The notes under the pieces: generated by a model
What the model was told of the DNA's origin: nothing
Databases searched by the model: none
What the model saw: the letters and a program-made list of their open reading frames with translations, nothing else
Translations under genes and position numbers: made by a program
Shown: positions 42,095-47,650 of the stretch, one piece after another
Position numbering within the stretch: the stretch's first letter is position 1
Layout of the letters: every line of letters starts with the position of its first letter
Assembly (NCBI RefSeq): GCF_000735195.1
Contig: NZ_JPIM01000024.1
Span: 1-47,650 of the forward strand
Origin: Chloroflexus sp. MS-G
GTDB taxonomy: Bacteria > Chloroflexota > Chloroflexia > Chloroflexales > Chloroflexaceae
Length of the DNA stretch: 47,650 nucleotides
Reading direction: 5' to 3'

Positions 42095-42771
42095 ACAGTC
42101 TCCTGTTGATGAGTTCTAAGCTCGACCACCGATGTCGAGGCAGAGTTATACAAGGTCTGCCAGAGTAGCTCCTGAGCTTGAGCATACGCACCTGCACGGA
42201 TCAGATTCAGCGCGGAACTATCGACCATGCGGTACCAGGCCGCTTTACGTTCAGCAAAACTATATGGATAAGCCTGCCGAACCAGTGTACGAAACGCACG
42301 CAGCAGTTGGAGATACATTGCATACTCTGGACCGTACTCTTGCGCCAGACGTTCCCTGATCCGCACGGCTAGCGCCGGAGCGACGCCACTAGTAGAAACG
42401 GCAATAACCAGATCACCCTGGTGATGTACAGAGGGCAGAATGAAATCGCAGTACTGGGGATCGTCTACAGCATTGAGCCAGATCCCTCGTTCACGAGCTT
42501 CCTGAGCAATCACGGCATTGAGGCGCGTATCAGGCAGGTGGACAAAACAGAGCATGAAACCTTCCAGATCGCCGTAACGATACTCACGTCGTTGCCAATC
42601 GAGTTGACTCGCCTGGGCGACAGGTTCAAGTGCAGGGTGGGCATAGGGAGAAATCAGTCTGACCCACGCCCCCGCTTCTATCAGGTGCTGCACCTTAACG
42701 TCGGTTTCGCCACCACCACCGATGAAGAGCACTCTTTTACCACGTAAGTCCAGCATAACCGGGTAGTACAT
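42091..42771 (-). CDS. Precorrin-2 dehydrogenase/sirohydrochlorin ferrochelatase (Met8/CysG-N like)
   Basis: 226 residues. YPVMLDLRGKRVLFIGGGGETDVKVQHLIEAGA is the NAD-binding fold motif of the CysG N-terminal/Met8 family; NAVDDPQYCDFILPSVHHQGDLVIAVSTSGVAPALA completes it. Oxidises precorrin-2 and inserts iron. GAGGTG before the ATG at 42771. Together with cobA it makes siroheme in two separate proteins rather than one fused CysG. Confidence 0.93.
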   Translation of the reverse strand: MYYPVMLDLRGKRVLFIGGGGETDVKVQHLIEAGAWVRLISPYAHPALEPVAQASQLDWQRREYRYGDLEGFMLCFVHLPDTRLNAVIAQEARERGIWLNAVDDPQYCDFILPSVHHQGDLVIAVSTSGVAPALAVRIRERLAQEYGPEYAMYLQLLRAFRTLVRQAYPYSFAERKAAWYRMVDSSALNLIRAGAYAQAQELLWQTLYNSASTSVVELRTHQQETV

Positions 42772-42877
42772 AGTTCACCTCAACCGGCGCACCAAAACGT
42801 GCTGAGCCAGATGTAAACCAATCCATACCATCCACGACAAAAACCTTATGAACCCTGTCAGACTACCCTCTGATCAA

Positions 42878-44020
42878 CTACGACACTTGATAGGCAGCGC
42901 GCAGTACCTCGGCGACTTCAGGTCGAGTAAATTCTGGCGGTAACGGCATCCCTGCACGGAGTAACTCACGTACCCGTGTGCCTGAAAGTGTCAGATGGTA
43001 TTGGGAGTCGTGTGGGCAGGTCCGCGGTGAGACTACTGTTGCGCAGGCGCGGCAATAGAATGTATGCTCGAATTTGAGAATTTGGATACCAATCTCCTCA
43101 GGGCTAAAATTCGCAAAGATTGTCTGTGCCTCATAAGGGCCATAGTAATTGCCAACTCCTGCGTGATCACGCCCCACAATAAAGTGTGTGCAGCCATAGT
43201 TCTTACGGCTAATCGCATGCAAAACAGCCTCACGTGGCCCTGCATAACGCATTGCCGCAGGATAAACGCCTAACAGCACTCGATCCCGCGGATAGTATCG
43301 TTCGATCAGCACCTGATAAGCTGCCATTCGCACAGTAGCAGGCACATCGTCAGACTTCGTGGAACCCACGAGCGGATGGAGAAATAAGCCATCGAGATAC
43401 TCAAGGGCAACTTTGTGTAGATACTCATGCGCCCGGTGGATCGGATTGCGAGTCTGAAATGCGACAACCGTCTTCCACCCTCGCTCCTGGAACAGTTGCC
43501 GAGTCTCGCGGGGGGTATAGTGGTGTTCGGGAAACGGCCCGCGATCCAACACGAACAATTGCACTTTGCCGGCCAGGTATACCTCACCAGAGGCAAACAG
43601 TGCCGCAACACCGGGATGAGACAGATCCGTTGTACGATAGACTGCGAATGCCTCATATTCTTTATCCGGTTGATACTGTTCTTCCACTTCGAGCAGTCCT
43701 ACCGTATGTCCCCTCCTGGTCAATCGAACGGTCCTCCAGTATTGTGTAGCATCACGTTTAGATACACCCAACGTAATTGGAATACTCCACGGCAGACCAT
43801 TTGCTAATCGCATTGCTTCCAACACACTCAGATAATCGACCTGCCCCATGAAACCTTCTAACGGGGAATAAACACCTGTAGCGATCAGTTCAAGATCGGC
43901 ATATGCCCGTTCATCAAGCTCCAGTGCTGGTAGATGATCATATTCGCGTAGGTGAGCAGGACGAATTCGCTCGACCAACACACCACCATGAGGTTTTGGT
44001 AAATGACTTGCCGATGTCAT
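42878..44020 (-). CDS. sat: Sulfate adenylyltransferase
   Basis: 380 residues of the Sat/Met3 type. Active-site [13 protein letters not shown] (189-201), [13 protein letters not shown] and VGRDHAGVG are plain; zinc-type cysteines [15 protein letters not shown] in the C-terminal part suggest a zinc finger like that of archaeal and thermophile enzymes. Makes APS from sulfate and ATP. ATG at 44020 with GGTGAG upstream; a GTG at 44032 is less likely. Confidence 0.95.
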   Translation of the reverse strand: MTSASHLPKPHGGVLVERIRPAHLREYDHLPALELDERAYADLELIATGVYSPLEGFMGQVDYLSVLEAMRLANGLPWSIPITLGVSKRDATQYWRTVRLTRRGHTVGLLEVEEQYQPDKEYEAFAVYRTTDLSHPGVAALFASGEVYLAGKVQLFVLDRGPFPEHHYTPRETRQLFQERGWKTVVAFQTRNPIHRAHEYLHKVALEYLDGLFLHPLVGSTKSDDVPATVRMAAYQVLIERYYPRDRVLLGVYPAAMRYAGPREAVLHAISRKNYGCTHFIVGRDHAGVGNYYGPYEAQTIFANFSPEEIGIQILKFEHTFYCRACATVVSPRTCPHDSQYHLTLSGTRVRELLRAGMPLPPEFTRPEVAEVLRAAYQVS

Positions 44021-44044
44021 ATCTTGTCTCACCGTATTCAGTGT

Positions 44045-44707
44045 TCAGAGTGACTGTCTACCAACCCACAATCCACACTCAGTTTTTCCCTGACCTGACC
44101 AACGACCAGCCCGCACATCCTCACCAGCTTGCACTGCTCGCGTACACGGCCAACAACCAATACTCAAGAAACCTGCCCAGTACAGCGGATTCACCGGTAG
44201 CTGACGTGTTTGAACAAACATCTCTAGCTGTTGACGGCTCCAGTAAGCCAGAGGGTTAATCCGCAACCGTTCACCGAATTCGAGAAACTCCAGATGACGG
44301 CGCGTTAATGCCTGATCCCGGCTACGTGCGTTCAAGAGTGCTGAAGGCTTTTTACGAGCCAGATATTCCCGTAAGGGTGCTACCTTGCGAATACGGCAAC
44401 AACCGTCTGGATCAGTGCGAAACTGTTCTTGCCCCCATGGGTCAAGCGGTACATTTGCACTGAGTGTGACAAACTGCATTTGCGGGTAACGGGCTATCAA
44501 CTGATCGCGCGTGGCCAAAGTTTCGGGAAAGTGGTAACCTGTATCGACAAAAACTACCTCACCGGTATAACCGGCCAAAGCTGCCAGCTCAAGCATCACA
44601 ACACCGTTAAGGTTGAAGGCGCTGGTTATTAACAAATCCGGATAATTCACCAGTGCCCAGCGAATCACCTCAAGCGGATCGGTATGCTCATCCCACTGTT
44701 CAGTCAT
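44045..44707 (-). CDS. cysH: APS/PAPS reductase
   Basis: 220 residues. [10 protein letters not shown] near 55 marks the family. Two cysteine pairs, C103-C104 (DGCCRIRK) and C185/C188 (IGCWPC), are the 4Fe-4S ligands of the APS-reducing type; C211 in ECGLW is the C-terminal reactive Cys (the usual next residue is His, here Trp). The W-x-G motif near RRxQ is also altered ([13 protein letters not shown]). Reduces APS to sulfite and AMP. TTG alternative at 44713 not used since GAGGAAT precedes the ATG. Confidence 0.92.
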   Translation of the reverse strand: MTEQWDEHTDPLEVIRWALVNYPDLLITSAFNLNGVVMLELAALAGYTGEVVFVDTGYHFPETLATRDQLIARYPQMQFVTLSANVPLDPWGQEQFRTDPDGCCRIRKVAPLREYLARKKPSALLNARSRDQALTRRHLEFLEFGERLRINPLAYWSRQQLEMFVQTRQLPVNPLYWAGFLSIGCWPCTRAVQAGEDVRAGRWSGQGKTECGLWVGRQSL

Positions 44708-44709
44708 TA

Positions 44710-45270
44710 TCAATTCCTCCTTACCGTAATATCCAAACGTTCAAGGGCAACGAGCAACTGATCAAGGCATTCCCGTAAAGTCATCTGATCAGTTCGCAGA
44801 TGCACATCAGGATTGAGCGGCGGTTCGTAGGGATCGGAAATGCCGGTAAATTGAGCAATTTCACCACGCAATGCTTTGGCATACAAACCCTTCACATCGC
44901 GCTGAATCAAGACCTCTAGCGGAGCTTCAACAAATACCTCCAGTTTCCTGGGCGCGGCTGCTAGAACTTCGGTCCGGGTTACACGGTAGGGGCTGATAGC
45001 ACTAACCAGCACAATAACGCCGTGTTTGGCCAGTAAGTTAGCGACAAAACCAATGCGGCGGATGTTAGTATCACGATCTTCGCGACTAAAGCCTAATCCC
45101 TTCGACAGATGCTCACGCACAACATCACCGTCGAGTTGTTCGACGGGGTAACCGGCTTCTTGCAGAACTGTTGCCAGGGCACGAGCCAGTGTCGTTTTTC
45201 CTGCTCCAGAAAGTCCAGTAAACCAGATCACTAGCCCCGAATGAGAGACCGTTGAGAAAGCAGTTCGCAC
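44710..45270 (-). CDS. cysC: Adenylylsulfate kinase
   Basis: 186 residues. P-loop [11 protein letters not shown] (19-29), [50 protein letters not shown] and [15 protein letters not shown] are the APS-kinase signature. Phosphorylates APS to PAPS. GTG start with GAGGAG upstream. First gene of the operon; two bp before cysH. Since the CysH here looks APS-specific, the kinase may serve sulfation or a dual route. Confidence 0.94.
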   Translation of the reverse strand: MRTAFSTVSHSGLVIWFTGLSGAGKTTLARALATVLQEAGYPVEQLDGDVVREHLSKGLGFSREDRDTNIRRIGFVANLLAKHGVIVLVSAISPYRVTRTEVLAAAPRKLEVFVEAPLEVLIQRDVKGLYAKALRGEIAQFTGISDPYEPPLNPDVHLRTDQMTLRECLDQLLVALERLDITVRRN

Positions 45271-45891
45271 ACGCTGTCTCCTCTGCTATAAGATGTCTTA
45301 TGGCTTTACGCAGCAATATCTGTCACGATGCCCGTACCACGGTGGCATTATGGTGAAAAGGTCATGTGAGTTAGCGATGCCACGAGCAACGTGAACGATC
45401 AAAGAAAATCTGAGCTCCCAGATGACATCAATGGCCCTGGGAAACAGACAACCAGAGTAGCCACCGATCCATAGTGGTAAACGCCACAGGATGGACTTCG
45501 GTCAGCTTACGTTTATCGCCCATTACAAGGGGCACAATCTATACGAGGTTCGGATAACAGCTACAACAGAATAGACAACCGGTCAGGGGGGAGATGGCTG
45601 ATTGAGAAGACACTGGAGAAAATAACACCTTATCATCACGCTGCACGTGGGGGACTTGCGGTTTGATCACTGCGATACCAGAAGAACGATCACGAGATGA
45701 ATTCCACACGTTTGCCCTCACTTTCTCGTAAGTCGATGCAGCATTGAGTATAAGCGAACTTCCCTCTTTTGTCAATATACTTGATCAAGAACTCAAGAAT
45801 TAAAAATATCATTGACAACACAAACGCTTCCGAGTACCATGCCGGCACGATATTCGGATCACATGAACGAGAACTACTCAGTCACACAGGT
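45271..45891. other. Gene-free intergenic region
   Basis: 620 bp with no credible gene. It has a perfect 6-bp-arm palindrome ATAAGA-TG-TCTTAT at 45288-45301, right before cysC, which may be an operator for the sulfate genes, and a weak plus-strand promoter near 45812. Nothing else recognised. Confidence 0.5.
45812..45840 (+). promoter_or_regulatory. Possible promoter of the small membrane protein
   Basis: TTGACA (45812-45817), 17-bp spacer, TACCAT (45835-45840); the -10 is a poor match. Confidence 0.4.
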
Positions 45892-46143
45892 ATGGATCCA
45901 TCACCTTCACGACGTATTCGCTGGGCAATCAACGGTGCTCTCATCCTGGCCCTGCTGGCCGTTTTCCTGGGAGGGCTGTTCACGGTGGTCATCGGCTTCT
46001 TCACCGGTCGATTATCACCGGAAGCCAGTTGGCAGCAATGGCTAGGAGTAATCTTTCCTGCTGTGGTGATATGGGGTATTGCAGCGTTGCCTTTCGGCGC
46101 TGCGCTTGGTTTCTTTGCTTCGCTCATCTGGCGTGAAGTTTGA
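45892..46143 (+). CDS. Small two-helix membrane protein
   Basis: 83 residues, MDPSPSRRIRWAIN then hydrophobic helices at about 12-38 and 48-78. Basic N-terminus, no family recognised. The ATG at 45892 is chosen because the upstream extension has no hydrophobicity or conserved character. Its stop codon overlaps the -35 of the tRNA-Pro promoter. Confidence 0.6.
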   Translation: MDPSPSRRIRWAINGALILALLAVFLGGLFTVVIGFFTGRLSPEASWQQWLGVIFPAVVIWGIAALPFGAALGFFASLIWREV

Positions 46144-46168
46144 CTCTTCGCCGCAGCCGCGCTATAAT
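46140..46168 (+). promoter_or_regulatory. Promoter of tRNA-Pro
   Basis: TTGACT (46140-46145), 17-bp spacer, TATAAT (46163-46168), 11 bases before the tRNA. Confidence 0.85.
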
Positions 46169-46179
46169 CAGGGCACATC

Positions 46180-46256
46180 CGGGGCGTAGCGCAGACCGGT
46201 AGCGCACCTGAATGGGGTTCAGGAGGTCGCTGGTTCAAATCCAGTCGCCCCGACCA
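46180..46256 (+). tRNA. tRNA-Pro (anticodon GGG)
   Basis: Complete cloverleaf: acceptor CGGGGCG/CGCCCCG, D-arm GCGC, anticodon arm CCTGA-ATGGGGT-TCAGG (anticodon GGG), T-arm CTGG-TTCAAAT-CCAG, discriminator A and encoded CCA. Confidence 0.96.
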
Positions 46257-46260
46257 CACG

Positions 46261-46296
46261 AAGACTGGTGAGTCATTCTCACCGGTCTTTGTTTTT
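46261..46296 (+). terminator. Intrinsic terminator of tRNA-Pro
   Basis: AAGACTGGTGAG (46261-46272) pairs with CTCACCGGTCTT (46278-46289), 12 bp with one G-T pair, followed by TGTTTTT. Confidence 0.9.
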
Positions 46297-46364
46297 ATCC
46301 CTGAGCAGTAAATGATTTTTTTGCATATAATATTGGTAAAATGCCGATTTTGACCGTTACCATC

Positions 46365-46394
46365 TTGACACCTGCCATGATCCGGCGCTATACT
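46365..46394 (+). promoter_or_regulatory. Promoter of the TPR-protein gene
   Basis: TTGACA (46365-46370), 18-bp spacer, TATACT (46389-46394). Leader of about 90 nt before the ATG. Confidence 0.65.
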
Positions 46395-46493
46395 GCTATC
46401 ATGTGGCGAATTCTACTCGCGCTGCTACAGCGTTCCCTCAACGCATGAGTTCATTTCTGGCGGCGCCAACATCACAATGTGGGAGGATCCGGG

Positions 46494-47650
46494 ATGGCGA
46501 CCATCAGCCTGCAAGACGCCTATACACAAGCCAGAACTTTCCTCGAGGCGAACCAGATCGAGCAGGCAATTGGCTTGATCCAGCATATTATTGAATATCA
46601 TCCAGATAACCTTGAAGCACAACGACTCCTCGGTGAAGCGTATCTGGCGCAACGTGATTTACCGGCAGCCGTAGCCACTTTTGAACAAGTCTTGCAAGCC
46701 GACCCCGAAAACATTCCGGCCCATGTGGGGCTAGGTATGGCATACGAGTGGCAGGGTAGACTGGATAAGGCCATTGCTGAATTCGAGCAGGCCCTTGAGA
46801 TCCGTCCCGATATGCCTGAATTGCGTGCGCAATTGGTACGCCTCTATACGGAAGCTTGGGGGAGTGAACACGCTGCGCTTCGTCTCAGCCGTTCTGGATT
46901 GGCCCGACTGTATGCGCGTGGTCAGATGTTACCACAGGCCATCCTCGAGTTTCGCAATGTTGTGGACGAACATCCCAACCGCCTTGATGCATGGGTTGGC
47001 TTGATCGAAGCACTCTGGCGCAACGATCAGCTTGATGAAGCAGTTGCTGTCTGTCAACAGGTGTTGAAGCAACATCCCCTTCTCCTCAAAGCCAACCTGA
47101 TCCTTGGCGCTATTTTGCTGAACAATGGCGATCAGCGCGGGATCGAGTACTGGCGAATCGCCCAGCGCCTCGATCCATATCAGACCGTCGCACGGATGTT
47201 GTTCGATCCGCTACCATCCGGCATTCCAATCCCTGATGTTTCACTGCCAGAATGGAACGAGGCCGAATGGCAAGCGCGACGTTCCGCAGCAGCAGCGCCA
47301 GTATCAGCGACAGCACCGGCTCCTGATGATTTCTTCGCCGAAGCCAGTTGGTTAACACCTACAGTTCAATCTGCACCGGTAGCAGCCTCGGCTGCTTCAG
47401 ATGATGATTTGCTGGCGATGTTGCTTTTCTCACCAACAGTAGCAACCAGTGTTGCCGAACCACCACCTTCAGCAGCGGCTGATCATGATACGTTTTTGGA
47501 TTCGCTCCTTTCTTCAACGTCCACTCCAACCGGACTGACACTTGATGAGATTGGGGTGGATGTGTCTAGAGCGCCGATTACACCATCTGAACCCACTTTG
47601 CAGCCCTTCTCGCTGGAAGACCTTGGCCTTTCGGCTGAAGAGATTGCTCA
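46494..47650 (+). CDS. TPR-repeat protein (C-terminus outside window)
   Basis: At least 385 residues, no stop before the window's end. GGGAGG precedes the ATG. The first about 230 residues hold tandem tetratricopeptide units: AIGLIQHIIEYHPDNLEAQRL, AVATFEQVLQADPENIPAHVG, AIAEFEQALEIRPDMPELRAQ and more, typical of protein-protein scaffolds. After about 270 the sequence becomes low-complexity rich in Ala, Pro, Thr and Asp with repeated acidic DDFF/DDLL-type strings. Role unknown. Confidence 0.85.
   Translation, partial: MATISLQDAYTQARTFLEANQIEQAIGLIQHIIEYHPDNLEAQRLLGEAYLAQRDLPAAVATFEQVLQADPENIPAHVGLGMAYEWQGRLDKAIAEFEQALEIRPDMPELRAQLVRLYTEAWGSEHAALRLSRSGLARLYARGQMLPQAILEFRNVVDEHPNRLDAWVGLIEALWRNDQLDEAVAVCQQVLKQHPLLLKANLILGAILLNNGDQRGIEYWRIAQRLDPYQTVARMLFDPLPSGIPIPDVSLPEWNEAEWQARRSAAAAPVSATAPAPDDFFAEASWLTPTVQSAPVAASAASDDDLLAMLLFSPTVATSVAEPPPSAAADHDTFLDSLLSSTSTPTGLTLDEIGVDVSRAPITPSEPTLQPFSLEDLGLSAEEIA

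Noticed and set aside
1..47650. CRISPR arrays, prophage or complete insertion sequences
   Set aside because: No regularly spaced direct repeats, no cas, capsid, integrase or transposase-like proteins were found.

Overview
The window looks like a chromosomal segment of a Chloroflexus-type filamentous anoxygenic phototroph. This is inferred from a PucC-family bacteriochlorophyll-delivery-type MFS protein, an MglA-like GTPase beside a PATAN-domain protein, a GlcE-GlcD-like fusion, moderate GC content and palindromic intergenic repeats. No rRNA is present, so the assignment rests on protein families only.

Layout. 1-3.7 kb (minus strand): a thiamine or pyrimidine-precursor uptake operon under a TPP riboswitch with its own promoter and intrinsic terminator (thiamine-binding protein, permease, lipoprotein; the ATPase lies beyond a 510-bp gap). 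4-9.3 kb (minus): tRNA-CAU, HU, a small GTPase with a PATAN partner, a YqhQ-like DUF1385 protein, two small membrane proteins and mnmA. 9.4-16.1 kb (plus): two alpha/beta hydrolases, an acyl-CoA ligase and a translationally coupled pair of SPFH proteins. 16.4-28.8 kb (minus): one ten-gene sugar operon. 29.2-33.8 kb (plus): an XRE-ImmA/MazF-like pair, the GlcE-GlcD fusion and an SpoU-type methyltransferase. 33.8-39.4 kb: LysE exporter, small membrane protein, PucC-family protein (minus), trpA, a stand-alone RAM domain and a formamidase-family enzyme. 39.5-45.3 kb (minus): an assimilatory sulfate-reduction operon with siroheme synthesis genes (cysC, cysH, sat, met8-like, cobA, sir). 45.9-47.65 kb (plus): small membrane protein, tRNA-Pro(GGG) with clear promoter and terminator, and a TPR protein that runs off the window.

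The most striking region is 16364-28778. A single sigma70-type promoter carrying a perfect 8+8 palindrome precedes genes for a sugar ABC transporter (binding protein, two-domain ATPase, permease), a 5-methylthioribose-kinase-like kinase, an MtnA-like aldose-1-phosphate isomerase, both halves of a split transketolase, a RuBisCO-like protein with altered active site, a binding-protein-fold protein without a signal peptide, and a SorC-type regulator. Nearly all junctions are overlapped or within 30 bp. The other methionine-salvage genes (mtnB/C/D/W/X) and the aldolase of the known 5-deoxyribose/DHAP shunt are absent here. I infer an undescribed route in which an imported pentose or 5-modified pentose is phosphorylated at C1, isomerised to the ketose 1-phosphate, rearranged by the RuBisCO-like protein and cut by the split transketolase. 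The operon's lipoprotein gene also carries an in-frame, almost identical tandem duplication of the whole ligand-binding domain.

Other second-look items are a three-copy dispersed intergenic repeat, a possible group II intron remnant inside the thiamine operon, and a metallopeptidase-type antitoxin-like regulator overlapping a MazF-like toxin gene.
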